64,000 nt of DNA from Shewanella algidipiscicola (lineage in GTDB: Bacteria; Pseudomonadota; Gammaproteobacteria; Enterobacterales; Shewanellaceae). The stretch lies in contig NZ_QPQT01000015.1 in NCBI RefSeq assembly GCF_003605125.1, positions 1-64,000 of the forward strand, read 5' to 3'. A program made the translations under genes and the position numbers. Below the pieces are notes generated by a model, which worked only from the letters and a program-made list of their open reading frames with translations, had not been told where the DNA came from and did not search any database. This document shows positions 1 through 8,006 of the stretch, in pieces. The first letter of the stretch is position 1. The number at the start of each line of letters is the position of its first letter.

Positions 1-81
1 GGTATTCCTAACGTTAAGTTTAAGCCTGTTGCTGTGGCTGGTATTCCCAACGTTAAATTCATCAACTCTGCAACGGCTTAA
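1..81 (+). CDS. C-terminal end of a repetitive small protein (5' end outside window)
   Basis: An open frame enters from the left edge and stops with TAA at 79-81. The 26 visible residues contain the heptapeptide GIPNVKF twice, 13 residues apart, joined by KPVAVA and followed by a short tail INSATA. The two copies differ at the DNA level (cct/ccc, aag/aaa, ttt/ttc), so selection on the peptide rather than recent duplication is likely. A second small gene begins 18 bases downstream with its own ribosome site, so the two look co-transcribed. I do not recognise the family. A tandem-repeat precursor peptide or a repeat-rich structural protein are both possible; the upstream part is needed to decide. 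Confidence 0.55.
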   Translation, partial: GIPNVKFKPVAVAGIPNVKFINSATA

Positions 82-99
82 GTTTAAAGGAAAATCATT

Positions 100-219
100 A
101 TGTTGAAATCAATAAAGAAAGCTCTTGGACTTAATAACAAACCCGAACGGAAAAAAGTCAAACTACCACCAGGTCTGGATCGTCTAGAAGTAATCCCAGC
201 TAAGGGATGGTGGAATTAA
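100..219 (+). CDS. Small basic 39-residue protein, unknown function
   Basis: ATG at 100 is preceded by AAAGGA about 9 bases upstream and the frame closes with TAA at 217-219. The product has a lysine-rich amphipathic N-terminus (LKSIKKALG), a second basic patch (KPERKKVK), a PPGLDRLEV segment and ends in KGWWN. It follows the repetitive frame at 1-81 and is itself followed by a rho-independent terminator, so it is the last gene of a short transcript. The shape, a basic leader followed by a Gly/Trp/Asn tail, would fit a ribosomally made, modified peptide precursor, but no modifying enzyme is visible inside the window. No family is recognised; a small toxin or an unmodified regulatory peptide is equally possible. 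Confidence 0.5.
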   Translation: MLKSIKKALGLNNKPERKKVKLPPGLDRLEVIPAKGWWN

Positions 220-260
220 TTCGCATCTTCAAGCAAGGGCTCACCAAATACAATCACAAA

Positions 261-286
261 AAAAGGAGCATTTATGCTCCTTTTTC
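261..286 (+). terminator. Rho-independent terminator after the small-peptide genes
   Basis: A GGAGCA / TGCTCC stem with loop TTTA is flanked by an A-run before and five T after. The A-run would also let it act for the convergent gene on the minus strand. Confidence 0.75.
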
Positions 287-325
287 GTGATAGTAGTAAT
301 AACCGAGTGACTAAAGCGCTAAGCA

Positions 326-526
326 TTACAGGCGGATAATTGCAGCACCTTTACCTTGAGCACGCTTGATAGCTAAACGCTTATGAGTTGCTAACAAGGG
401 GTAACCAGCCGGACCAATAAGCAAACCTAATAAGGCCCAACGTTTAACCCCAAGCCCAGCGCGAAACGCCATATTGCCCATGACCACACTACTAAATGTG
501 AGAATACTACCTACCAATACAATCAC
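326..526 (-). CDS. Small membrane protein, unknown function
   Basis: A 66-residue frame starting with GTG at 526; GAGG lies about 8 bases upstream on the minus strand, and an in-frame stop sits directly before the GTG. The first ~18 residues form a hydrophobic helix (LVGSILTFSSVVMG) and a second hydrophobic stretch with Gly/Pro (WALLGLLIGPAGYPLL) follows a KR pair; the C-terminus is strongly basic (KRLAIKRAQGK), predicting two membrane passes with a cytoplasmic tail. It stands alone between the fadJ terminator side and the convergent peptide genes. I believe similar short proteins occur in other Shewanella, but cannot name a family. Confidence 0.55.
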   Translation of the reverse strand: MIVLVGSILTFSSVVMGNMAFRAGLGVKRWALLGLLIGPAGYPLLATHKRLAIKRAQGKGAAIIRL

Positions 527-572
527 TTAAACCCTCAACTGTTAACTTATTGACCCACTACTGCTCATCACT

Positions 573-586
573 TGTGTCATGACACA
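573..586. promoter_or_regulatory. 14-bp perfect palindrome, candidate operator
   Basis: TGTGTCATGACACA is a perfect 14-bp palindrome about 47 bases upstream of the GTG of the small membrane gene on the minus strand, which is a sensible place for an operator. No known regulator is assigned. Confidence 0.3.
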
Positions 587-694
587 TTTAGCCATGTTTG
601 CCCCAACGACTTTGCCAAGCATATTTACCAGCAGGCATGATAACGAAACCAAAGTGACAAGTGAATAAAAAATAGGCAATCATTTTCCTTAAGC

Positions 695-723
695 CAAAAA
701 AACGCGGCATAATGTTGCCGCGT
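695..723 (-). terminator. Terminator downstream of fadJ
   Basis: On the minus strand an ACGCGGCA-type stem (702-709 pairing with 716-723) is followed by a run of T (A-run at 695-702 on the plus strand). It lies about 70 bases after the fadJ stop. Confidence 0.7.
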
Positions 724-793
724 CGTTAACAATAACCTATCATTTTACATTAAGGTTTGTATGGTTACTTTCAATTATTAACAAGCTCACTTA

Positions 794-2911
794 TTAATGA
801 AATTGTGCACCTGAAGTCGCCATTTCCAATAGGGTATCGCATGGTTTAAATCGTTCACCATGGACATTGGCATAGCGGTTCAATTGCTCTACTAATTTAT
901 CTGCCCCTAAGGTATCGATGTAGCGGAAAGGCCCACCTAAAAACGGCGGGAAACCTATCCCAAATATTGCACCGATATCACCATCACGTGCTGAAGCAAT
1001 AATTCCCTCTTCTAAACAGCGCACCGCTTCATTGAGCATCTGCACAACACAACGTTGTGCCAATTCAGTGGCATCTGTACTGGCAGATGGACTTAACCCC
1101 AACAGAGTATATACCGTCTCATCGACCTGTTTCTTTTTCGATTTAGACCCGTATTGATAGAAACCTTTGCCATTTTTACGACCCTTACGCTCGTCAGCGA
1201 GCAACTTATCAAAGGCTGCTGGCGCCTTAAAACGCTCGCCAAGTTCTTTCTCTAAAATAGGCGAAATCTTAGCCCCAACATCAATGCCGACTTCATCGAG
1301 CAACGTCATGGGTCCAACCGGAAAACCAAACTTGACTAAGGCTTTGTCTAGATGATCAACACTTTGCCCTTCCAACAATAAGTTTGCAGCTTCATTCATG
1401 TACAAGGCTAAAATACGGTTGACATAAAAACCAGCGCCGTCTTGCACGACAATTGGTGTCTTGCCTTGCTTACGCGCAAAGGCCACTGTGGTCGCAATCG
1501 TTTGTGCCGAGGTTTTTTCATGGGCTATCACCTCGACAAGAGGCATCTTTTCGACTGGCGAGAAATAGTGTAAACCAATCACATTTTCAGGACGCTCTGC
1601 CGCCTCTGCAATTTGCGAGATAGGCAATGACGAGGTATTTGAGGCAAAAATGGTCTCTTCGCCACATTCACGCTCAATATCTTTAACCATCTGATGTTTT
1701 AAGGCTAAATCTTCAAATACCGCTTCAACAACGATATCTGCATCTTTAACGCCTGTATACTCAGTGGTCGTGGTCATCAGAGACATGATATTATCACGCA
1801 CGGCCGGCGTCATGTGACGCCGCTTAACCCCTTTATCCAGTAGCTTGTAGGCATAGGATAATGCGTTGCTTAATCCAGTTTCATTGATATCTTTGACCCG
1901 CACCGGAATTTTAGCTTTAGTCGTGGTCACTGACGCAATGCCACCGCCCATTAAGCCGCCGCCCAAAATCACCGCTTTATGAACGGGTTTAGGCTGCACG
2001 TCACCTGCACCCGACTCTTTTTTCATCTCTGTGGTAGCAAAGAAAATACTTCTTAACGCTGCCGACTCGGCCGACACCACTAAGTCACCAAAATGACTCG
2101 CTTCGACATCAAGGCCTACGACCATGCTTTTGGTCATGCCTTGACGTACGCAATCGATGATTTTAGCGGGTGCAGGATAGTTACCTTGAGTCTTTTTATT
2201 CACTTGCTTTAACGCTTGATCGAACACAATATTGCGCCCAACAGGCGTGCCTTCTAGCAGACGATTGACCAGCGACACTTTACCTTTAGGCGCTATTTTT
2301 TTGCCCGTGAGCGCCATCTCTATGGCCGTTTGCAACAAAATCGATTCTGGTACCACATCGTTCACTAAGCCCATTTTCAAGGCTTGTTTAGGGCGAACTT
2401 GCTTACCCGTCAACATCATATCCAGCGCGGTAGTGATCCCCACCAAACGCGGTAATCGCTGGGTCCCGCCGCCGCCGGGTAATAAGCCTAACTGTACTTC
2501 AGGCAGTCCCATCATGGTTTTATTACTGTCACTGCACACACGCTGATGACAGGCCAATGCCAACTCTAATCCACCACCTAAGCAGGCACCATGAATGGCG
2601 GCAACCACGGGAATATTTAGCGACTCTAGAGCCTGAAACACCTCATGACCCTGTTTGGACAGTTGTCTTGCATCTTCGGCGGTTTGACACGCTGCCAACA
2701 TAGAAATATCTGCACCAGCCACAAATGAATCTTTTTTACCCGATACCAAGACGATGCCACGGATCTGTGGGTCCGCTTTTATCTCGGCCAACATTTCACA
2801 GATCTCTGGGCCAAATTCGGCGCGCAGGGTATTCATTGTTTCACCAGGCACATCCATTGTCAGAACGGCAATACCATTTTCCAGACGGTTTAAACTAAAA
2901 CTCTTTTCCAT
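794..2911 (-). CDS. fadJ: Fatty acid oxidation complex subunit alpha FadJ
   Basis: FadJ is the multifunctional alpha subunit of the FadIJ complex: enoyl-CoA hydratase, L-3-hydroxyacyl-CoA dehydrogenase and hydroxyacyl-CoA epimerase. The 705 residues fit the family. The N-terminal hydratase domain (about 1-190) carries the oxyanion-hole region GACLGGGLE and candidate catalytic glutamates E116 and E138 (LPEVQLGLLPGGGG). A Rossmann NAD-binding motif (LGGGLMGGGIA) lies near residue 318, followed by the dehydrogenase C-terminal domains including SNTSSLPI and GLHYFSPVEKMPLVEV. Only 4 bases separate it from fadI upstream, so the two are co-transcribed, and a terminator follows. FadJ rather than FadB is chosen because the partner is a FadI-type thiolase and the length matches the FadJ class. 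Confidence 0.96.
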   Translation of the reverse strand: MEKSFSLNRLENGIAVLTMDVPGETMNTLRAEFGPEICEMLAEIKADPQIRGIVLVSGKKDSFVAGADISMLAACQTAEDARQLSKQGHEVFQALESLNIPVVAAIHGACLGGGLELALACHQRVCSDSNKTMMGLPEVQLGLLPGGGGTQRLPRLVGITTALDMMLTGKQVRPKQALKMGLVNDVVPESILLQTAIEMALTGKKIAPKGKVSLVNRLLEGTPVGRNIVFDQALKQVNKKTQGNYPAPAKIIDCVRQGMTKSMVVGLDVEASHFGDLVVSAESAALRSIFFATTEMKKESGAGDVQPKPVHKAVILGGGLMGGGIASVTTTKAKIPVRVKDINETGLSNALSYAYKLLDKGVKRRHMTPAVRDNIMSLMTTTTEYTGVKDADIVVEAVFEDLALKHQMVKDIERECGEETIFASNTSSLPISQIAEAAERPENVIGLHYFSPVEKMPLVEVIAHEKTSAQTIATTVAFARKQGKTPIVVQDGAGFYVNRILALYMNEAANLLLEGQSVDHLDKALVKFGFPVGPMTLLDEVGIDVGAKISPILEKELGERFKAPAAFDKLLADERKGRKNGKGFYQYGSKSKKKQVDETVYTLLGLSPSASTDATELAQRCVVQMLNEAVRCLEEGIIASARDGDIGAIFGIGFPPFLGGPFRYIDTLGADKLVEQLNRYANVHGERFKPCDTLLEMATSGAQFH

Positions 2912-2915
2912 GAGA

Positions 2916-4226
2916 TCACTCCACTTCTACAATCATTGCTGCACCAAGACCACCCGCGGCGCAGGCCGTGGCAAGGCCCGTGCCCCCACCGCGTCGTTTC
3001 AATTCACGGCACACTTGAGTGATCAAACGCGTACCTGTGGCGGCAAAAGGATGACCATAAGCCAGCGAACCACCCAGCACATTAAATTTACTCATATCAA
3101 TTTCACCGATGGCGCGATCACGGCCGAGCTTTTCTGCGGCAAATTTCTTCGACGCGAACATCTGCATGTTAGCCAGAGTTTGCGCCGCAAATGCTTCGTG
3201 CATCTCGATAAGGGTTAAATCTTCCAGCTCCATTCCCGCTCGCTTAAGGGCTAACGGCGTAGCGTATGATGGGCCCATCAACATATCTTGCCACACATCA
3301 ATGGCGGTAAAAGCGTAGCTCTTGATATAGCCAATGGGTTGATAACCTAAGGCTTTAGCACGACTTTCGCTCATCAACAACACCGCCGAAGCGCCGTCGG
3401 TTAATGGCGTACTATTAGCAGCGGTGACTGTGCCATGTTTACGATCAAACGCGGGGCGCAGTTTGGCATAAGACTCTAGAGATGAATTTTGACGAATATT
3501 ATTATCCCGATCGATAAAGGACTTATAAGGCGGCACATGGGCTGTCATCACTTCATCGCGTAAGTTACCTGAATCCCATGTTTCTGTCGCCAAGGTGTGC
3601 GAGCGATGGGCCAGCGCATCTTGATCGGCGCGGCTAATATTATAGGTTTTAGCCATCTGCTCTGCCGTTTGCCCCATTGACAAGCCGGTTGAGTATTCGG
3701 CGACCGCAGGCGGAACGGGTAATAAATCTTTTAAACCAAGGCGTCTAAAGATAGCCAGTTTTTGGCTAAAAGTACGGGCTTTATTCAAATCCACTAGCGC
3801 ATGAGCCAGTTTTTTTGACACACCTATAGGTAATACTGAAGAGGAGTCGGCGCCACCAGCAATGCCGATGTCGATATTGCCCGTCATGATAGATTCAGCC
3901 ACATTCACGGTCGACTGGAAACTGGTCGCACATGCTCGCGTCACGCTATAGGCATCGGTCGCTACGCTCATGCCTGTGCCAAGCACTATTTCACGTGCAA
4001 TATTGGGTGCTGCAGGCATCTGCACCACTTGCCCATAAACCAGTTGCTCAATCTCCTTGGGATCCAGCTCTGAACGGGCAAGCAGTTCGTTAACCACCAT
4101 TTTGCCCATATCCAACGCCGATACACCATGAAACGCACTCGCTTGCTTAGCAAACGGGGTTCTCAGCCCCATTACAATCGCAATACGATCGCCCTTTGCA
4201 TTCCTAACTTGCTGTAGATGACTCAT
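2916..4226 (-). CDS. fadI: Acetyl-CoA acyltransferase (3-ketoacyl-CoA thiolase) FadI
   Basis: FadI cleaves 3-ketoacyl-CoA to acetyl-CoA and a shortened acyl-CoA, as the beta subunit of the FadIJ complex. The acyl-accepting cysteine is C99 in TRACATSFQ; the C-terminal GHPFAATG histidine motif and the [10 protein letters not shown] motif with the second cysteine are intact. The frame is open up to 4244, but GAGGG sits six bases before the ATG at 4226, giving 436 residues with the usual N-terminus, so that start is used. It is the first gene of the fadI-fadJ operon. The divergent upstream region holds a FadR-like and a PsrA-like site, consistent with repression that is lifted by long-chain acyl-CoA. 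Confidence 0.96.
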   Translation of the reverse strand: MSHLQQVRNAKGDRIAIVMGLRTPFAKQASAFHGVSALDMGKMVVNELLARSELDPKEIEQLVYGQVVQMPAAPNIAREIVLGTGMSVATDAYSVTRACATSFQSTVNVAESIMTGNIDIGIAGGADSSSVLPIGVSKKLAHALVDLNKARTFSQKLAIFRRLGLKDLLPVPPAVAEYSTGLSMGQTAEQMAKTYNISRADQDALAHRSHTLATETWDSGNLRDEVMTAHVPPYKSFIDRDNNIRQNSSLESYAKLRPAFDRKHGTVTAANSTPLTDGASAVLLMSESRAKALGYQPIGYIKSYAFTAIDVWQDMLMGPSYATPLALKRAGMELEDLTLIEMHEAFAAQTLANMQMFASKKFAAEKLGRDRAIGEIDMSKFNVLGGSLAYGHPFAATGTRLITQVCRELKRRGGGTGLATACAAGGLGAAMIVEVE

Positions 4227-4323
4227 TTTTTGCCCTCGTGTCACGCCTATTCGAATAAATTCTCATGGCGCAATTATTATTGTTCCCTTACCCACAGATT
4301 CAGCTCATTAACCCAAGCAATCA

Positions 4324-4340
4324 AACAGGTCAGACCATGA
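4324..4340. promoter_or_regulatory. Candidate FadR-type operator upstream of fadI
   Basis: The core GGTCAGACC is a perfect palindrome around A4332 and matches the centre of the FadR operator (consensus AGCTGGTCCGACNTGTT); the flanks match less well. It lies about 100 bases upstream of the fadI start. Confidence 0.45.
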
Positions 4341-4376
4341 AAGTGTGATCTGATTCTAACTTCTTATTCCAAAGTT

Positions 4377-4392
4377 TTAAACACTTGTTTGG
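4377..4392. promoter_or_regulatory. Candidate PsrA-type operator upstream of fadI
   Basis: TTAAAC-ACTT-GTTTGG has the AAAC-N4-GTTT architecture of PsrA (TetR family) sites that control beta-oxidation genes in Pseudomonas and, by report, Shewanella. It is about 150 bases upstream of the fadI start. Confidence 0.45.
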
Positions 4393-4558
4393 TTTATAGA
4401 CAGTGAAATTAAAAAAATTCTGTGTTAACAATGTTTAATAAACTAATTACTCTGAGTGATTAGTGTAATTTCCACCACAAGCATGCTAACTTATTTTGTT
4501 TCTATGCCATTGCAATGGACAGCTCGAGGCCAATTGGTCCTGTATTTAGACTAGCCAA

Positions 4559-4575
4559 AACTGGTCTGAATTTTT
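4559..4575. promoter_or_regulatory. FadR-like half-site upstream of moxR
   Basis: AACTGGTCTGAATTTTT agrees with the left half of the FadR consensus (CTGGTC-N-GA) but not the right. A weaker AATTGGTCC copy lies at 4532. It ends about 50 bases before the moxR start. Confidence 0.3.
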
Positions 4576-4627
4576 TACCATATGCGCTGTCTATAGCTCA
4601 CACAAATTAATATAACTGAGTAGCATC

Positions 4628-5584
4628 ATGCCTTTAAGTCGATTTCATGCATTACGCGAATACCTAGACAATGTCATTCTAGGTCAGCCTGTTCTTACCG
4701 AAAATTTACTGATCGCATTAATTGCCGATGGACACCTATTAGTCGAAGGACCACCAGGTTTAGCCAAAACCCGCGCGGTGAAAGCGCTCAGTGATGGCGT
4801 TGAAGGCGATTTCCATCGCATTCAATTCACCCCCGATCTGTTACCAGCCGATCTGACCGGCACTGATATCTACCGCGCCCAAACGGGCACCTTCGAATTT
4901 GAAGCAGGCCCCATCTTTCATAACCTGATTTTGGCCGATGAGATCAACCGCGCCCCCGCCAAAGTTCAATCGGCGCTTCTCGAAGCTATGGCAGAAGGCC
5001 AAGTGACCGTTGGCAAACACAGTTATCCTTTACCTAAGTTATTTTTAGTGATGGCCACGCAAAATCCGCTCGAAAATGAAGGCACTTATCCTCTGCCCGA
5101 AGCGCAACTCGACCGGTTTCTAATGCACCTTAACTTAGATTACCCGAGCGCCGAAACTGAATTTAAAATCATGCGCTTATCACGTAGTGAAGCCCTAACT
5201 CACGATGCGCCCAGTGTCAGCCCAATTGCGCAAGCAGATATTTTTGCCGCCCGTGAAGCCGCACTTGGCCTCTACCTTGCTGAGCCGTTAGAGCAATACA
5301 TAGTCAATATCGTGATGGCAACTAGGCAGCCGCAGCAATACAGCGACACTCTTGCCAGCTGGCTAGAATACGGCGTGAGCCCACGTGCCACTATTGCTAT
5401 CGAGCGCTGTGCGCGTGCCCGCGCCTGGTTAATGGAGCGCGACTTTGTCTCTCCTGAGGATATACAAGCCGTGGTGCCCAACGTATTACGCCATCGATTG
5501 CTACTCAGTTATCAGGCTCAGGCTGAGGGCGTCTGCAGCGATCAGGTGATCAACCACATTCTTAGCCAAGTCGCGGTGCCTTAA
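4628..5584 (+). CDS. MoxR-family AAA+ ATPase
   Basis: A 318-residue AAA+ ATPase of the MoxR class, thought to act as a chaperone that helps assemble or activate proteins with von Willebrand A domains and metal sites. The Walker A motif is GPPGLAKT near residue 40, Walker B is LILADEINRAPAKVQ with the adjoining sensor region ATQNPLENEGTYPLPEAQLDRF typical of MoxR, and the C-terminal lid follows. It is the first gene of a six-gene operon; its stop overlaps the next start by one base (TAATG). The four genes after the DUF58 gene encode membrane-anchored VWA and accessory proteins, the usual bat layout. Only a weak ribosome site precedes the ATG. Confidence 0.93.
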   Translation: MPLSRFHALREYLDNVILGQPVLTENLLIALIADGHLLVEGPPGLAKTRAVKALSDGVEGDFHRIQFTPDLLPADLTGTDIYRAQTGTFEFEAGPIFHNLILADEINRAPAKVQSALLEAMAEGQVTVGKHSYPLPKLFLVMATQNPLENEGTYPLPEAQLDRFLMHLNLDYPSAETEFKIMRLSRSEALTHDAPSVSPIAQADIFAAREAALGLYLAEPLEQYIVNIVMATRQPQQYSDTLASWLEYGVSPRATIAIERCARARAWLMERDFVSPEDIQAVVPNVLRHRLLLSYQAQAEGVCSDQVINHILSQVAVP

Positions 5585-6513
5585 TGTCTGTCAGTGAATT
5601 ACCGCTATTTGCCGATGGCGTATCACTCAATCAAAAAGAGCTACTTGCATGCCAGAATATTGCCCGCGCTCTGCCTGAAACGCCGACCAAAGCTCGTGCG
5701 GCTCTGGCAGGCCACCGCGCGAGCAACATCAGAGGCCGAGGCATGGAGTTTGCCGAAGTACGGCACTACCAAAGTGGTGACGATGTGCGCACCATAGATT
5801 GGCGCGTGACCGCTCGCACAGGTAAAGCCCATACTAAATTGTTTGTTGAAGAACGCGAGCGGCCAGTGCTGCTGCTACTGGATTTAAGCCATAGCCTCTA
5901 TTTTGGCTCAAGCCTAATGCTGCAAGCAGTGCAAGCCGCTCATGTGGCAGCGACTTTAGGCTGGCGCGCCGTGGGCCATGGCGATCGACTCGGTGCGCTC
6001 ATAGCCAGTGAGCAACAACATATCGAGCTCAAACCCCGTAGCCGTCAAAGTGCTATGCTGCCATTGATCTCGGCGATGCAAACGGTTCATCAAGCGCAGC
6101 TTGACGGTATGGGAGCTCACGTCAGCGAACCTGAGCATATCTACCGCGCCTGCCTGCGTTTACGCCGCATAGCCAAGCCCGGCTCACTGATTTGGATCAT
6201 CAGTGATGGCAGCCATTTCACACCGCAATGCCTGCAGCCATTAACTGAGTTATCACGCCACTGCGATATAGGCGCCTTACTGATCACCGATCCCCTCAGA
6301 CAAGGAGAGCTGCCTTTACCTGCTCAGTTTCAGCTGCCAGTTAAAGACGGCGCACAAGAGTTAGTGCTCAATCGAGCCAGTTATAACGGTTGGCTAACCC
6401 GCCAACACGCCCAGCAACAAGGTTTTATCGATATGATGCGCCAACTTAACGCGCGTTTACGTACAATCAGCGCAGCACAACCATTGAATCAACAGATTGG
6501 AGCCTTAAGATAG
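5584..6513 (+). CDS. DUF58 domain-containing protein of the Bat operon
   Basis: A 309-residue soluble protein with the DUF58 signature: a R-x-R-G-x-E-F-x-E-x-R-x-Y-x-x-G-D-D-x-R-x-I-D-W-x-x-x-A-R-T block at about residues 50-80. After it comes a VWA-like fold (LLLLDLSHSLYFG, with a D-x-S-x-S-like metal site) and a second conserved strand (WIISDGSHF). DUF58 proteins nearly always sit directly after moxR and are presumed partners of the ATPase. It overlaps moxR by one base, and the next gene starts immediately after its stop, so translation is probably coupled. No membrane segment or signal peptide is evident. The biochemical role of the family is not established. Confidence 0.9.
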   Translation: MSVSELPLFADGVSLNQKELLACQNIARALPETPTKARAALAGHRASNIRGRGMEFAEVRHYQSGDDVRTIDWRVTARTGKAHTKLFVEERERPVLLLLDLSHSLYFGSSLMLQAVQAAHVAATLGWRAVGHGDRLGALIASEQQHIELKPRSRQSAMLPLISAMQTVHQAQLDGMGAHVSEPEHIYRACLRLRRIAKPGSLIWIISDGSHFTPQCLQPLTELSRHCDIGALLITDPLRQGELPLPAQFQLPVKDGAQELVLNRASYNGWLTRQHAQQQGFIDMMRQLNARLRTISAAQPLNQQIGALR

Positions 6514-7014
6514 ATGCAAACGGCCAACAATCCAGCCCTTGCTGCCATGAAAGACATTCAACTGCCCGAGCCTATCCATGCCTGGCCACCCGCTTACGGT
6601 TATTGGCTGGTACTGGCCGCATGCCTTACTATTTTGGCTGTCTGCCTATGGTGGTTCATCAAGCAATATCGACATCGCGCCGCGAAACGTGAAGCATTAA
6701 AGCAGTTAGCCCATCTGGCGCTCAACCACCCACAATTCGCTATTGAAGTTAACACCATACTCAAACGCAGCGCCATGAGCTACCTGCCCCGTGAACAGGT
6801 GGCATCACTTGAAGGTGAAGCCTGGTTACAATGGCTACAGCAGCAGGTCACCCACATAGACGATAACTTGCCGCTGTTATTAGCTAAACGCTACCAGTCC
6901 AAGGCACTCACTCCCACTCAAGCAGAGCAACTGCGCCAAGCTGCCATAGGCTGGCTTAAGCAGGCTCTGCCACTCAAGCACCGCGCATCGGAGGAGGCAG
7001 CATGTTCACATTAG
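6514..7014 (+). CDS. DUF4381 domain-containing membrane protein of the Bat operon
   Basis: A 166-residue protein with one strong transmembrane helix at about residues 28-50 (YWLVLAACLTILAVCLWWF) following the conserved motif LPEPIHAWPPAYGYW, and a cytoplasmic alpha-helical domain rich in K/R/Q. This is the DUF4381 family found between DUF58 and the first VWA gene of bat operons. Its ATG directly abuts the DUF58 stop, and its 3' end overlaps batA by 13 bases. It may scaffold the Bat proteins at the inner membrane; that is inference from context only. Confidence 0.85.
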   Translation: MQTANNPALAAMKDIQLPEPIHAWPPAYGYWLVLAACLTILAVCLWWFIKQYRHRAAKREALKQLAHLALNHPQFAIEVNTILKRSAMSYLPREQVASLEGEAWLQWLQQQVTHIDDNLPLLLAKRYQSKALTPTQAEQLRQAAIGWLKQALPLKHRASEEAACSH

Positions 7015-8006
7015 CCTGGCCTTGGCTATTACTGTTACTGCCATTACCCTTGATGTTTAAAGGCTCAGGCGCCCAACAGCATCAAACGGGTGGCCATTTA
7101 CACCTACCCGGTGTTGCCGATGTCGGTGCGCAGGTTAGCCAGCAGCGGCCACAGCGTCGGCGCTTACCCTATTGGCTCATTTGGTCACTGTTGGTGCTGA
7201 GCGCCGCGCGCCCATTGTGGATTGGCGATGCTATCGAGCTGCCCAGCAAAGGGCGCGACTTGATGTTAGCCATTGATTTATCTGGCAGTATGCAGATTGA
7301 AGATATGGTCGTCGAGGGTAAAACGGTGGATCGTTTTACCTTAGTGCAAGCGGTTATGAGTGATTTTATCCAGCGCCGTAAAGGTGACAAATTGGGCCTC
7401 ATTTTGTTTGCCGACCATGCATACTTGCAAGCGCCGCTGACACAAGATCGCCGCTCTATCGCCCAGTTTTTAGCCGAAGCCCAGATAGGTCTGGTGGGAA
7501 AACAAACAGCCATTGGCGAAGCCATCGCCCTGGCGGTTAAACGCTTCGACCAACAGCAACAAAGTAACCGGGTGCTGATCCTCCTCACCGACGGCTCGAA
7601 TAACTCGGGCAATATTAGCCCAGATCAAGCCGCCGCCATTGCCGCCAAACGCGGCGTGACCATCTATACCATTGGGGTCGGAGCCGAGATAATGGAGCGG
7701 CGTACCCTATTTGGTAACGAGCGCGTTAACCCGTCGATGGATCTTGATGAAGCCCAATTGACGGCGCTGGCCAGCGCCACAAACGGACGTTACTTTCGCG
7801 CCCGCAACGCCACCGAACTGGAACAGATTTATCAAATGATCGATAAGTTAGAGCCGACCAACAGCGATCAACTCACCTATCGTCCTCAATCAGAGCTGTT
7901 TTATTATCCATTAAGCGCTGCCTTACTTATCAGTGTTCTGCTGATATTGTGGCAGTTGCCGTTATTTCAGTCGCTGCCATGGTTAAGATCACGGGGAGCC
8001 TTATGA
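7002..8006 (+). CDS. BatA-like VWA domain membrane protein
   Basis: A 334-residue inner-membrane protein: N-terminal hydrophobic segments (about 3-18 and 56-70), a central von Willebrand A domain (about 80-280) and a C-terminal transmembrane helix (PLSAALLISVLLILWQL). The metal-ion-dependent adhesion site is intact: D-L-S-G-S-M near residue 92, a Thr in KQTAIGEA, and LLTDGSNN. BatA/BatB proteins are linked to aerotolerance in Bacteroides and to envelope stress in other bacteria; the function in Shewanella is not defined. GGAGG lies just upstream of the ATG, inside the 3' end of the DUF4381 gene. The stop overlaps the next start (ATGA). Confidence 0.9.
   Translation: MFTLAWPWLLLLLPLPLMFKGSGAQQHQTGGHLHLPGVADVGAQVSQQRPQRRRLPYWLIWSLLVLSAARPLWIGDAIELPSKGRDLMLAIDLSGSMQIEDMVVEGKTVDRFTLVQAVMSDFIQRRKGDKLGLILFADHAYLQAPLTQDRRSIAQFLAEAQIGLVGKQTAIGEAIALAVKRFDQQQQSNRVLILLTDGSNNSGNISPDQAAAIAAKRGVTIYTIGVGAEIMERRTLFGNERVNPSMDLDEAQLTALASATNGRYFRARNATELEQIYQMIDKLEPTNSDQLTYRPQSELFYYPLSAALLISVLLILWQLPLFQSLPWLRSRGAL

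Noticed and set aside
7169..7612. 147-codon frame opposite batA
   Set aside because: Antisense shadow of the VWA domain with no ribosome site.
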